A stretch of DNA of 64,000 bases from Roseicella frigidaeris (lineage in GTDB: Bacteria > Pseudomonadota > Alphaproteobacteria > Acetobacterales > Acetobacteraceae): NCBI RefSeq assembly GCF_003258945.1, contig NZ_QLIX01000019.1, positions 35,517-99,516 on the forward strand. The letters run 5' to 3'. Every line of letters starts with the position of its first letter. The stretch's first letter is position 1. This document shows, piece by piece, positions 33,146 through 41,200 of the stretch. The translations under genes and the position numbers were made by a program. A model generated the notes under the pieces. The model saw only the letters and a program-made list of their open reading frames with translations, was not told the origin of the DNA and searched no databases.

Positions 33146-34387
33146 ATGCACATCATGTACTTCACCGAGCAGCCCATGTCTGCCTATCCGGCCGAGGAAG
33201 GGCTGAAGTTCGGCGCCACCGCGCTGATGTTCCCGAACACGCATTTCGATCCGGTCGCGGGCTCGCGCCTCTACAACGAGTTCATCGAGCAGTACAAGCT
33301 GGCCGAGGCGGTGGGCTTCGACGGCATCATGCTGAACGAGCACCACAACGCGCCCTTCTGCATGCAGGCCAAGGCGAACATCTTTGCCAGCATCCTCGCC
33401 GCCATCACCGAGCGGGTGAAGATCGTCATCCTCGGCAACCCGCTGCCGCTCTCCGAGAATCCCGTGCGCATCGCCGAGGAGCTGGCGATGATCGACATGA
33501 TCTCGAAGGGCAGGCTCGTCTCCGGCTTCGTGCGCGGCGGCGGGCAGGAGCAGCTCGCCACCGGCGTGAACCCCGCCTACAACCGCGAGCGCTTCGAGGA
33601 GGCGCACGACCTCATCACCCGCACCTGGACGCAGCCCGGCCCCTTCCGCTTCGAGGGCAACCACTACCACAACCGGGTGGTGAACCCCTGGGCGGTGCCG
33701 CTGCAGAAGCCGCATCCGCGCATCTGGATCCCCGGCGTCATCAGCCGCGAGACGGTGATCTGGGCGGCGCGCCACCGCTACCCCTATATCGCCCTCAACA
33801 CCACCGTCGAGCAGACCAACCGCATCTGGGAGCTCTACGACCGCACCGCCGAGGAGGTGGGCTTCACCAGCGGCCCGGAATACCACGGCTACCTGAAGCA
33901 GGTGCATGTCGCCGAGACGGATGAGAAGGCGATCGAGAATGCCCGGCAGTTCACCTGGATGCAGGGCGAGTTCACCGGCCTCGCGCATCCGGTCTGGAGC
34001 ACGCCTTCCGGCTATTCCTCGCCGGACCAGCGGCGCGGCTTCGTCGAGTTCTCCACCGGCCGCGGCAGCAGCCCGCGCCGCCGCCCGAGCTTCGAGGAGC
34101 AGATCCGCGACAACATGATCATCGCCGGCAAGCCGGAGACGGTGATCGCCAAGCTGCGGCAGGTGATGGAGCAGACGCGGCCCGGCATTATGTCGCTCTG
34201 GGCGAATGACGGCTTCATGAGCCAGCAGGACAGCCTCACCTGCATCCGGCTGCTCGGCCAGGAGGTGCTGCCGGCGATGCGCGAGGCGGCGAAGGCACTC
34301 GACCTGAAGAGCCCCTTCGAGGCGGAGACGCCGGTGAGCCTCGCCTTCAGCCAGGACCTGAAGCCGCGGCCGGCGGCGGCGGAATAA
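33146..34387 (+). CDS. LLM-class (luciferase-like) flavin-dependent oxidoreductase
   Basis: This is a 413-residue member of the bacterial luciferase-like monooxygenase family, which uses reduced FMN or F420. The TIM-barrel N-terminus carries FTEQPMSAYP, then the family block GFDGIMLNEHHNAPFCMQ. Further blocks are ILGNPLPLSENPVRIAEELAMIDMISKGRLVSGFVRGGG and NRERFEEAHDLI. The C-terminal part has IAGKPETVIAKLRQVMEQTRPG, typical of full-length members. The ATG at 33146 follows GGGAGACGCGCC. It forms a two-gene unit with the serine-less alpha/beta-hydrolase. The substrate is not evident. Confidence 0.92.
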   Translation: MHIMYFTEQPMSAYPAEEGLKFGATALMFPNTHFDPVAGSRLYNEFIEQYKLAEAVGFDGIMLNEHHNAPFCMQAKANIFASILAAITERVKIVILGNPLPLSENPVRIAEELAMIDMISKGRLVSGFVRGGGQEQLATGVNPAYNRERFEEAHDLITRTWTQPGPFRFEGNHYHNRVVNPWAVPLQKPHPRIWIPGVISRETVIWAARHRYPYIALNTTVEQTNRIWELYDRTAEEVGFTSGPEYHGYLKQVHVAETDEKAIENARQFTWMQGEFTGLAHPVWSTPSGYSSPDQRRGFVEFSTGRGSSPRRRPSFEEQIRDNMIIAGKPETVIAKLRQVMEQTRPGIMSLWANDGFMSQQDSLTCIRLLGQEVLPAMREAAKALDLKSPFEAETPVSLAFSQDLKPRPAAAE

Positions 34388-34409
34388 CGCCGTTGCCCGT
34401 GGCCGGACC

Positions 34410-34433
34410 GGTTTGCTATCATCGCGATAGCAA
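34410..34433. promoter_or_regulatory. Candidate autoregulatory operator of the toxin-antitoxin pair
   Basis: The stretch TTTGCTATCATCGCGATAGC just before the antitoxin gene contains inverted arms GCTATC and GATAGC around a short ATCGC spacer. It lies 15-35 bp upstream of the antitoxin ATG. FitA/VapB-type repressors normally bind short inverted repeats overlapping their own promoter. This is a positional inference. Confidence 0.4.
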
Positions 34434-34447
34434 GCGGGGCTCCGGCC

Positions 34448-34687
34448 ATGGCGCAACTGCTGGTGCGCAACCTGGATGAGGCGGTGGTCGAGCGGCTGAA
34501 GGCGCGCGCGGCGCGGGCCGGCCGGTCGCTGGAAGCGGAGTTGCGGGACATCCTCACCGCGGTCGCCAGGCCGTCGAAGGAGGAGGTCCTGGCGCGCCTC
34601 GATCGCGGCCGGGCCAAGCTGCGGCCGCCGGGGCCGGGCGAGGCGACGGTCGTGGAGATGATCCGCGAGGACCGCGACGGACGGTGA
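34448..34687 (+). CDS. FitA-like ribbon-helix-helix antitoxin
   Basis: This is a 79-residue DNA-binding antitoxin that should repress its own operon and block the PIN toxin encoded next. The N-terminus MAQLLVRNLDEAVVERLKARAARAGRSLEAELRDIL has the short beta-strand and two helices of the ribbon-helix-helix fold. The C-terminal part (LDRGRAKLRPPGPG) is flexible and probably threads into the toxin. The ATG at 34448 lies 60 bp after the flavin oxidoreductase gene. The intervening TTTGCTATCATCGCGATAGC contains an inverted GCTAT/ATAGC that could be the autoregulatory operator. Confidence 0.88.
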   Translation: MAQLLVRNLDEAVVERLKARAARAGRSLEAELRDILTAVARPSKEEVLARLDRGRAKLRPPGPGEATVVEMIREDRDGR

Positions 34688-35094
34688 CCCTGGTCATCGA
34701 TGCCTCGGTCCTGGCCGCCGTCGCGCTCGATGAGCGCCTGGCCGTAGCCGCGCGCCCGGCGCTGCTGACGGCGGATGCGGTGGCGCCGGACCTGATCCTG
34801 GCCGAATTCGCCAATGTCCTCTGGAAGGCCGTCCGCCAGGGGCGCCTGCCGCGACCGGAGGCCCTGGCCGTCTTCCGGGACGCGACCGCCCTCCTCGACC
34901 GGATCGTGCCGCTCGTCAGCCTGCAGGACCGGGCGCTCGATCTCGCCTGCCGGCGCGACCATCCGGCCTATGACTGCGTCTATGTCGCCCTCGCGCAATG
35001 CGAGGGCGCGCCGCTGGTCACCGCCGATGCCCGGCTCGCCCGCGTCTTCGGTGGAGATGCCGAGATCCGCCTGATCCAGGACGGACCTCCGTAG
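34684..35094 (+). CDS. PIN-domain ribonuclease toxin (VapC/FitB type), GTG start
   Basis: This is a 136-residue PIN-domain endoribonuclease toxin. The acidic metal-binding residues are in place: Asp6 in VIDASVL, Glu41 in LAEFANVLW, Asp97 in YDCVYVALA and Asp115 in TADARLA. The nuclease therefore looks intact. The GTG start at 34684 overlaps the antitoxin stop by 4 bp (GTGA), the usual arrangement that keeps antitoxin and toxin synthesis coupled. VapC-type enzymes cut specific tRNAs or rRNA, but the target here cannot be predicted. It ends 8 bp before the convergent der gene. Confidence 0.9.
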   Translation: MTLVIDASVLAAVALDERLAVAARPALLTADAVAPDLILAEFANVLWKAVRQGRLPRPEALAVFRDATALLDRIVPLVSLQDRALDLACRRDHPAYDCVYVALAQCEGAPLVTADARLARVFGGDAEIRLIQDGPP

Positions 35095-35102
35095 ACACGC
35101 GC

Positions 35103-36443
35103 CTACCCCTCCGCCTCCGCATAGGGGTTGCTGGTGCCGCGCAGGTTCAGCCGGATCGGCACGCCGGGCACGGCAAAGGTCTCGCGGAAGCCGTTCACCA
35201 GGTAGCGGCGGTAATCCTCCGGCAGCTGCTCCGCGCGGGTGCCGAAGACGGCGATGGTCGGCGGCCGCGCCTTCGGCATGGTGGCGTAGCGCAACTTGAT
35301 CCGCCGCCCATCGGCCAGCGGCGGCGGATGACGGGTCAGCATGGCCTCGAACCAGCGGTTCAGCTCGCCGGTCGGCACCCGGCGGTTCCACAGCGCATAG
35401 GCGGCGCGCACCGCCGGCATCAGCGTCTCGACGCCGCGCCCGGTCTGCGCCGAGAGTGGCACCACCGGCAGCCCGCGCAGCTGCGCCAGGCTCGCCGTCA
35501 GCACGTCGTCCAGCCGCCGCCGCGTCGCGGCCCGGTCCTCCACGGCGTCCCATTTGTTGAAGGCGAGCACCACACCCCGCCCCTCGCGCTCGGCCAGCCG
35601 CGCCAGCCGCAGGTCCTGCTCGTCCATGCCGAGCAGGGCATCGACCACGAGGATCGCCACCTCGCATTCCTTCAGCGCGGCGATCGAGGCGGCGGTCGAC
35701 ATCTTCTCGAGCGCCTGCTCGATGCGGGCGCGCTTCCGCAGCCCGGCGGTATCGACCAGCCGGACCTTGCCGCCGGTCGGGTCGGTCCATTCCACCGCCA
35801 CCGAATCCCGGGTCAGGCCCGGCTCCGGGCCGGTGATCATCCGCTCCTCGCCCAGCAGGGCGTTCAGCAGGGTGGATTTCCCGGCATTCGGCCGGCCGAT
35901 GATGGCCAGCCGCAGCGGCCGCTCGGCATCGTCCGCCGGCTCCGCCTCCTCGGGCAGGTGCTCGCGCACCGCGTCATGCAGCTCGCCCAGGCCGTCGCCA
36001 TGCTCGGCCGAGACCGCGACCGGATCGCCGAGGCCGAGCTCATAGGCCTCCATGGCGGCATAGCCGCCGAGCCTGCCCTCGGTCTTGTTGGCGACCAGGA
36101 TCACCGGCACGGTCTGCCGCCGCAGCCAGGCGCCGAAGGCCCGGTCGGCGGGCGTCAGGCCGGCGCGGGCATCGACCACGAAGAGGACGAGGTCGGATTC
36201 CCGCACCGCCGCCTCCGAGCTCGCCCGCATGCGGCCCTGGATGGTCTCGGGCGCCGCCTCCTCCAGCCCGGCGGTGTCGAGCAGGCGGACCGGCCGGCCG
36301 GCGATGCGGGTCTCGGCCTCCTTGCGGTCGCGGGTGACGCCGGGCGTGTTGTCGACGATGGCGATCTTCCGCCCGGCCAGGCGGTTGAACAGCGTCGACT
36401 TGCCGACATTCGGCCGGCCGAGGATGGCGATGGTGGGCAGCAT
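35103..36443 (-). CDS. der: Ribosome biogenesis GTPase Der (EngA)
   Basis: This is a double GTPase needed for maturation of the 50S ribosomal subunit, 446 residues. The first G domain has G1 GRPNVGKS at residues 9-16, DTAG, and an NKTE in place of NKxD (VANKTEGR), a variation seen in alphaproteobacterial Der. The second has GRPNAGKS at 183-190, DTAGLRKR and NKWD. The KH-like C-terminal domain ends with RGTSNPYAEAEG. The ATG at 36443 starts MLPTIAILG. It is preceded by the shared upstream motif at 36455-36485 and almost no leader. The order yfgM-bamB-der is widely conserved. Confidence 0.97.
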   Translation of the reverse strand: MLPTIAILGRPNVGKSTLFNRLAGRKIAIVDNTPGVTRDRKEAETRIAGRPVRLLDTAGLEEAAPETIQGRMRASSEAAVRESDLVLFVVDARAGLTPADRAFGAWLRRQTVPVILVANKTEGRLGGYAAMEAYELGLGDPVAVSAEHGDGLGELHDAVREHLPEEAEPADDAERPLRLAIIGRPNAGKSTLLNALLGEERMITGPEPGLTRDSVAVEWTDPTGGKVRLVDTAGLRKRARIEQALEKMSTAASIAALKECEVAILVVDALLGMDEQDLRLARLAEREGRGVVLAFNKWDAVEDRAATRRRLDDVLTASLAQLRGLPVVPLSAQTGRGVETLMPAVRAAYALWNRRVPTGELNRWFEAMLTRHPPPLADGRRIKLRYATMPKARPPTIAVFGTRAEQLPEDYRRYLVNGFRETFAVPGVPIRLNLRGTSNPYAEAEG

Positions 36444-36454
36444 GGCCGCACCGA

Positions 36455-36485
36455 TAGAGCAGATCGCCGCTCCCGGGAAATGCCC
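36455..36485 (-). promoter_or_regulatory. Shared upstream motif/candidate promoter of der
   Basis: On the plus strand this begins TAGAGCAGATCGCCGC and, after a variable four to five bases, continues with GGAAA and GCCC. The same arrangement occurs at 56722-56752, upstream of ettA. Read on the minus strand it gives a TTTCC element about 16 bp before TCTATC, like a -35/-10 pair. It ends 11 bp before the der ATG, so the der message would be nearly leaderless. Confidence 0.45.
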
Positions 36486-36505
36486 TGCGCGGCCGGGCGG
36501 CGAAT

Positions 36506-37858
36506 TCAGGCCGCGGCGGCCTCGCCGCGCAGCGCGATCACGTCCCCGGCATCCGTCAGCAGGTAGAGCATGCCACCGGCGATCGCCGGCTCCTGCGTCA
36601 TGCCGGCCGGCAGCAGCAGCTCGGCGGTCTTCTCGCCCGTGGCCGGATCGATCTGCACCATCCGGGCATGGCTGCCCGCGACCAGCAGCCGACCGCCGGC
36701 CAGCACGGGCGGGCCCCAGGTGATCGGGTCGCGCCGCTTCTCCGGCTTGGCGAAGCTGCCGAGCGAGCTCAGCCAGCGCACCCGCCCATCCTCGCGGCCG
36801 AGGCAGGCGAGGTCGCCGCCCGTCGTCACCAGGAAGAGCCAGTCCCCGACCACCCAGGGGGTCTCCCCGACCGCCACGTCCCGCTCCCAGAGCCGGCGGC
36901 CGGAGCGCAGGTCGATGGCGATGGTCAGCCCGCCCAGGCCGGCGGCGAAGACCCGGTTGCGGTCGATCACCGGCATGGCGGTGATGGCGGCGATATCGGC
37001 CAGGCCGCCGCCGCGGGCCGAGGAGAGCGTCTCGCTCCAGATGTTCTTGCCGTCCTGGATCCGGATCGCCGCCAGCTCGCCGGAGGCGAAGCCGGCGACC
37101 ACCACATCGCCCTCCACCGCCGGGGCCGGCAGGCCGAGGACCATGGTGGTGGTCGGCTGCGCCCGGTAGGTCCATTGCTGCTGCCCGTCGGTGGTCGAGA
37201 GGGCGAGGAGCTGGTTCTCGATGGTCGGCACGAGCAGCCGCCCATCGGTGACCGTCGGGGCGCCGCGGGCCGGCGCCGGCAGGTTGACGCGCCAGCTCGG
37301 CTTGCCCGTCGCCGGGTCGATCGCCATCGCCTCGGACAGGCCGGTGACCGCGTAGAGCACGCCGCCCTGGAAGGCGAGGCCGGCGCCGAGCGCGCCGTCC
37401 CGCTCCTTCTTCGGCCGCGTGTCGAAGCTCCAGCGCTCGCGCCCGGTGGCGGCATCGAGCGCCGAGATCTCGCCGAAGGCATCCGAGGCGAAGACGGTCC
37501 CGTCGGCGACGATCGGCGGCGCGATCAGCCGCCGGCGATAGGCGCCGCCGGTGCCGATCGACTGCCGCCAGACCTGCCGCAGCCGCGGCCCGAGCTCGGG
37601 ATGGCCGGGCGCATGGTTCGCCGCGCCACCGGCCTGCGGCCAGTCGGCGCGCGGCGCCGGCGGCGGCAGGGTGACCGGGGCGCGGTCCGCCTCGTCCACC
37701 GCCAGCCCGCGCTCGACCGCCAGGACCGGCTTGCGGTCGCCCTTCAGCGGCACCTTGCGCTCGCCGAACAGGCTGTCCAGGCTGTCGGTGATTGTCTCGC
37801 AGCCGGCCAGAAGGCCGGTCGCGCCCAGCAGCGCGGCTCTCCGGGTGACCCCCCGCAT
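36506..37858 (-). CDS. bamB: Outer-membrane assembly lipoprotein BamB-like, PQQ-type beta-propeller
   Basis: This is a 450-residue lipoprotein of the BAM complex, which inserts beta-barrel proteins in the outer membrane. The lipobox LLAGC places the lipid on Cys20. The rest is a beta-propeller with repeated PQQ-like blades, each ending in patterns such as ALDAATGRERWSF, AIDPATGKPSWRV, ALSTTDGQQQWTY and AIDLRSGRRLWER. The ATG at 37858 follows a clear AGGAGA site. It lies 14 bp after the tetratricopeptide gene and upstream of der, the same order as in many proteobacteria, which supports the BamB call over a generic PQQ protein. Confidence 0.92.
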   Translation of the reverse strand: MRGVTRRAALLGATGLLAGCETITDSLDSLFGERKVPLKGDRKPVLAVERGLAVDEADRAPVTLPPPAPRADWPQAGGAANHAPGHPELGPRLRQVWRQSIGTGGAYRRRLIAPPIVADGTVFASDAFGEISALDAATGRERWSFDTRPKKERDGALGAGLAFQGGVLYAVTGLSEAMAIDPATGKPSWRVNLPAPARGAPTVTDGRLLVPTIENQLLALSTTDGQQQWTYRAQPTTTMVLGLPAPAVEGDVVVAGFASGELAAIRIQDGKNIWSETLSSARGGGLADIAAITAMPVIDRNRVFAAGLGGLTIAIDLRSGRRLWERDVAVGETPWVVGDWLFLVTTGGDLACLGREDGRVRWLSSLGSFAKPEKRRDPITWGPPVLAGGRLLVAGSHARMVQIDPATGEKTAELLLPAGMTQEPAIAGGMLYLLTDAGDVIALRGEAAAA

Positions 37859-37872
37859 GGACTCTCCTCGCA

Positions 37873-38517
37873 TCAGCCGTTGAGGCCGGCCAGCAGGCGC
37901 CCGGCCCGGTCCCGCACGCCCTGCGGCGCCAGCGGGTCCGTGGTGAGGGCGGTCAGGATGCGCTTCGCGGCCTCGGTGTCGTTGCGCTTCAGGGCGGCCA
38001 GGGCCCGGACCTCGTCGGCCAGGGACCGCCACGGACCGCCGGCGAGCGGCGCGAGGCGGGCCTCGATCGCCGCCGGATCGCCGGCATCGACGGAATGCAG
38101 GCCCCAGAGCAGGGTCGCCAGGTCGCGGTAGAGCGGATCGGTGCCGCCGTCGCGGCTGACCGCATCCCATTCCGCGAGCGCCCCGTCCCGGTCCCCCGCC
38201 TCGGCCCGCAGCGCCGCGGCGCGCAGCCGGGCGAGGGTGCGGTAGCCGCCCGGGGCATCGGCCGCCACGGCGTCGTAGCGGCCGGCGATGGCCTTGAGAT
38301 CGGCATTCGGCTCGGTCGCGGCGCGGCCGGCCGCCAGATAGGCCTCGGCCGCCTGCCCGGCGCCGCGGGCCTCGTACCAGCGCCACCCCTCCCAGCCCGC
38401 CACGCCGAGAATCACGACGACCAGCAGCCCGGTCAGCAGCCCGCCATAGCGCGCCAGCAGGCGCTTCATCCGCTCGGCGCGGAGGTCCTCCTCGACTTCG
38501 TCGAAGATATCGGGCAC
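37873..38517 (-). CDS. YfgM-like tetratricopeptide membrane protein (GTG start)
   Basis: This is a 214-residue protein with a short cytoplasmic start (PDIFDEVEEDLRAERMKRLLARYG). One membrane helix follows (GLLTGLLVVVILGVAGWEGW), and then a periplasmic helical-repeat domain of tetratricopeptide type. YfgM proteins work with the SecYEG translocon and periplasmic chaperones. The start is GTG at 38517, preceded by GAGG. The homologous MPDIFDEVEEDL beginning and the absence of any ATG before the helix other than an internal one support it. It is followed 14 bp later by bamB. Confidence 0.88.
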   Translation of the reverse strand: MPDIFDEVEEDLRAERMKRLLARYGGLLTGLLVVVILGVAGWEGWRWYEARGAGQAAEAYLAAGRAATEPNADLKAIAGRYDAVAADAPGGYRTLARLRAAALRAEAGDRDGALAEWDAVSRDGGTDPLYRDLATLLWGLHSVDAGDPAAIEARLAPLAGGPWRSLADEVRALAALKRNDTEAAKRILTALTTDPLAPQGVRDRAGRLLAGLNG

Positions 38518-38597
38518 GCGGTCATCCTCGCGACGGGGCGGCGGTGCATAGCAGCCCCTTGGCGGGGCGTTAAGCCCGACCGGCCGAGGATCGGCCG

Positions 38598-38987
38598 ATG
38601 CGCCCCCGTCCACTGCCCCTGCCCGCCCTCCCGCTGCTCCTGCTGCTGCCCGCCTGCCAGGCGGCCGAGCCGGTCACCGGCCTCCTCGCCGCGGCCAATA
38701 TCGGCAGCACCATGGTGATCGGCCGGACGGTGCCCGATGCCGTGGTCTCGGCCGTCTCCGGCCGCGACTGCTCGGCGGTGCGGCTCGATCGGGGCCTTCC
38801 CTACTGCCGGCCGCAGGAGGCGCCGCCGGCGCCGCCCGCCTACTGCACCCGCTCCCTCGGCAGCGTCGATTGCTGGCGGCAGCCGCCGCTGGCCCTGCCC
38901 CTGCCGCGCGGCGTCGCCGATGGCCGCGCCACCCTGACCGCGTCGCAGGAGGCGAACCGGACGCGGCGCTGGCCCGGGCTCTGGTAG
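38598..38987 (+). CDS. Small predicted lipoprotein with cysteine-rich centre, function unknown
   Basis: This 129-residue protein has a secretion signal ending in a lipobox (LLLLLPAC, Cys20). It then has GLLAAANIGSTMVIGRTVPDAVVSAVSGRDCSAVRLDRG. Cysteines in YCRPQE, YCTRSLG and DCWRQ are spaced as if to form disulphides. The conserved-looking CTRSLGSVDCW block suggests a real family in related bacteria, but I cannot name a function. The gene starts 80 bp from the GTG of the divergent YfgM-like gene. Its last codons and stop lie inside a 12-bp tandem repeat. Confidence 0.75.
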   Translation: MRPRPLPLPALPLLLLLPACQAAEPVTGLLAAANIGSTMVIGRTVPDAVVSAVSGRDCSAVRLDRGLPYCRPQEAPPAPPAYCTRSLGSVDCWRQPPLALPLPRGVADGRATLTASQEANRTRRWPGLW

Positions 38988-39026
38988 GGGCTCTGGCAGG
39001 GGCGCTGGCAGGGGCGCTGGCAGGGG
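38967..39026. repeat. Five tandem copies of a 12-bp unit spanning the lipoprotein stop codon
   Basis: The units are CGCTGGCCCGGG, CTCTGGTAGGGG, CTCTGGCAGGGG, CGCTGGCAGGGG and CGCTGGCAGGGG, laid end to end from 38967 to 39026. The last two units are identical and the earlier ones carry one to three changes, so the array probably grew toward the downstream side. Unit 2 holds the TAG stop codon of the lipoprotein gene. Gain or loss of a unit keeps frame because the unit is 12 bp. Confidence 0.85.
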
Positions 39027-39113
39027 GCTCCGGGAGCCGCCGGCCCGGCATTGCATCCGGCCGGCGACGGCGCGAGCCTCGCCGGCAGGGAAGAAACAGG
39101 GGGCGAGGCGTCC

Positions 39114-40196
39114 ATGGCAACCCGCAGGCAATTCCTGGCCGGCGCCGCCGGCAGCGGCGTCATCTTCTGCGGCTGCGGGCTGCACCGCGCGGCCGCCGCG
39201 ACCGGCGCGCCGCGGCGCGCGGTCGCGGTGGGCGGCAAGCCGGTCCGCACCGTCGACGTGCATGCGCATTGCGTCTTCGCCGAGACGCTGCCGCTCGTCG
39301 GCAACGATCGTTCGATCATCGGCCCGAGCGTCCGCGGCGCCGAGGAGACCTTCCTCGATGTCGGCAAGCGCTTCGCCGCCATGGATGCGCAGCGCGTCGA
39401 CATGGAGGTGCTCTCGGTCAACCCCTTCTGGTACCGGCGCGACCGCGACCTGGCGGCGCAGATCGTCAGGATCAACAACGAGACGATGGCCGCGCTCTGC
39501 GCCGCGCATCCCGAGCGCTTCGCCGGCTTCGCCTCGCTCACCCTGCAGGATCCGCAGCTCGCGGTGCAGGAGCTGGAGACGGCGATCCGGCAGCAGGGGC
39601 TGAAGGGGGCCGCGATCGGCGACAGCGTCGGCGACCGGGAGTTCTCGCACCCGGATTTCCACCCGGTCTGGGCGAAGGCGGAGGAGCTCGGCGCCGTGCT
39701 CTTCATCCATCCGCAAGGCGTGCCGGAGCTCAGCCGCCGCCTCGCCGGCAATGGCTGGCTGCCGAACGCCATCGGCAATCCGCTGGCGACGACCATCGCC
39801 CTGTCGCAGCTCATCTTCAACGGCACGCTCGACCGCTTCCCAGGCCTCAGGATCATCGCCGCGCATGGCGGCGGCTACCTCCCCTCCTATGCCGACCGCT
39901 CCGACCATGCCTGCCTGGTGAGCCCCGCCGGCTGCGACCCGACCATCCGCCTGAAGCAGCCGCCGAGCGCCTATCTGCGGCAGATCTGGTTCGATTCGCT
40001 GATCTTCACGCCGGAGGCGATCCGGCACCTGCAGGCCCAGGTGGGGGCCTCGCAGATCGTGCTCGGCAGCGACTATCCCTATCCCTGGTCGCTGCGGCCG
40101 GTGGACCACATCCTCGCCTGCGCCTCGCTGAACGACGCGCAGAAGCGCGCGGTGCTGGGCGAGACCGCGGCGCGGCTGCTGCGCCTCAAGGCTTGA
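39114..40196 (+). CDS. Amidohydrolase-family metal-dependent hydrolase (ACMSD-like)
   Basis: This is a 360-residue TIM-barrel metalloenzyme of the amidohydrolase 2 group, which includes decarboxylases and lactonases. The first metal site is VDVHAHCVF. Later conserved pieces are VNPFWYRRDRDLAAQIVRINNETMAALCAAHPERFAGFASL, FIHPQG, AAHGGGYLPSY and the final LGSDYPYPW with the catalytic aspartate. The N-terminus ATRRQFLAGAAGSGVIF resembles a twin-arginine signal, so export after folding is likely, which is unusual for this family. The ATG at 39114 gives that signal directly. It lies just after the 12-bp repeat and before a G-rich spacer. Confidence 0.88.
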   Translation: MATRRQFLAGAAGSGVIFCGCGLHRAAAATGAPRRAVAVGGKPVRTVDVHAHCVFAETLPLVGNDRSIIGPSVRGAEETFLDVGKRFAAMDAQRVDMEVLSVNPFWYRRDRDLAAQIVRINNETMAALCAAHPERFAGFASLTLQDPQLAVQELETAIRQQGLKGAAIGDSVGDREFSHPDFHPVWAKAEELGAVLFIHPQGVPELSRRLAGNGWLPNAIGNPLATTIALSQLIFNGTLDRFPGLRIIAAHGGGYLPSYADRSDHACLVSPAGCDPTIRLKQPPSAYLRQIWFDSLIFTPEAIRHLQAQVGASQIVLGSDYPYPWSLRPVDHILACASLNDAQKRAVLGETAARLLRLKA

Positions 40197-40210
40197 CGGG
40201 CGGCGCCCAG

Positions 40211-40262
40211 GGAGAGAGCCAGGGGGGGGAGAGCCAGGGGGAGGGAGCCAGAGGGGGAGAGG
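40211..40262 (+). repeat. G-rich imperfect repeats with a G-quadruplex-forming pattern
   Basis: The spacer between two plus-strand genes contains imperfect repeats of a GAGAGCCAGGGGG-like unit. G-runs occur at 40222-40229, 40237-40241, 40243-40245 and 40253-40257, with loops of 7, 1 and 7 nt. These meet the usual pattern for an intramolecular G-quadruplex on the plus (coding) strand and so also in the RNA. It ends 67 bp before the GTG of the next gene. Confidence 0.7.
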
Positions 40263-40323
40263 CCGCGAGAAGCCGCCGCCGCGGGCCGTTGACCGGCCGC
40301 GGACAGGGACCAATTTCCTACCC

Positions 40324-41190
40324 GTGACCCCCTCCCCTCCCGCCACCGCCCTCGGCAGCCTGCTGGCCCGTCCCCTCAAGCGGGCCATCGCCGGCCAGGT
40401 CGCCGCCATCTTCAACGATCGTCGCCAGGGCGAGCGCCCGGTGCAGCGCCGGCCGGACGGGCTGTTCGGCCCGGACGCCGTCGCCTGGCGGGTGCATGGC
40501 GACGTCGCCGGCATGATGGTCGGCGGCATCGCGGCGCTGATGCTGCAGATGCTGCACCCGGCCGTGCTCGCCGGCGTCTGGGACCATTCCCGCTTCCGCG
40601 ACGACCTCTCCGGCCGGCTGCGGCGCACCGCCCGCTTCATCGCGCTGACCACCTATGGCGGCCGCGCCGAGGCGGAGGCGGCGATCGCCCGGGTGCGGGC
40701 CATCCACGGCCATGTCCGCGGCAGCCTGCCGGACGGCACGCCCTATGCCGCGAACGACCCGGCGCTGCTCGCCTGGGTGCATGTGACCGAGACGGCGAGC
40801 TTTCTCGCCGGCTGGACCCGCTATGCCGAGCCCGGCATGCCGGGCGCCGCGCGCGACCGCTACTTCGCCGAGATGGCGCGGATCGGCACGGCGCTCGGCG
40901 CCGATCCGGTGCCGCGGAGCCGGGCCGAGGCGCGGGCGATCATGGCGGCGATGCGCCCGGCGCTGCGGGTCGACGGGCGCACGCGGGAGATCGCGCATCT
41001 GCTGCTGGCGCGGCCGCCGGCCGAGCCATGGCAGGCGCCCCTGCAGGCCATCACCCAGCAGGCCGGGCTCGACCTGCTGCCGGACTGGGCGCGGCGGATG
41101 CACGGGCTGGAGCGGCCGCCGGCGCGGCCGCTGCTGCGGGCGGGCACGCGCGGCGTGGCGGAGGCCATCCGCTGGGCCTTCCGGCCCTGA
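40324..41190 (+). CDS. DUF2236 / MpaB-type oxygenase-like protein (GTG start)
   Basis: This is a 288-residue helical protein of the DUF2236 family, which includes latex-clearing oxygenase and MpaB-type haem proteins. Family blocks are GGIAALMLQMLHPAVLAGVWDHSRFRDD, RLRRTARFIALTTYG, RAIHGHVRG and LLAWVHVTETAS. These include histidines that could bind haem (LHP, IHGHV, VHV). No signal peptide is visible. The start is GTG at 40324, which precedes the family-like start of the fold; no ATG is available nearby. The reaction is unknown. It converges on the aminopeptidase gene 10 bp away. Confidence 0.85.
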   Translation: MTPSPPATALGSLLARPLKRAIAGQVAAIFNDRRQGERPVQRRPDGLFGPDAVAWRVHGDVAGMMVGGIAALMLQMLHPAVLAGVWDHSRFRDDLSGRLRRTARFIALTTYGGRAEAEAAIARVRAIHGHVRGSLPDGTPYAANDPALLAWVHVTETASFLAGWTRYAEPGMPGAARDRYFAEMARIGTALGADPVPRSRAEARAIMAAMRPALRVDGRTREIAHLLLARPPAEPWQAPLQAITQQAGLDLLPDWARRMHGLERPPARPLLRAGTRGVAEAIRWAFRP

Positions 41191-41200
41191 GGCCGGCCCC

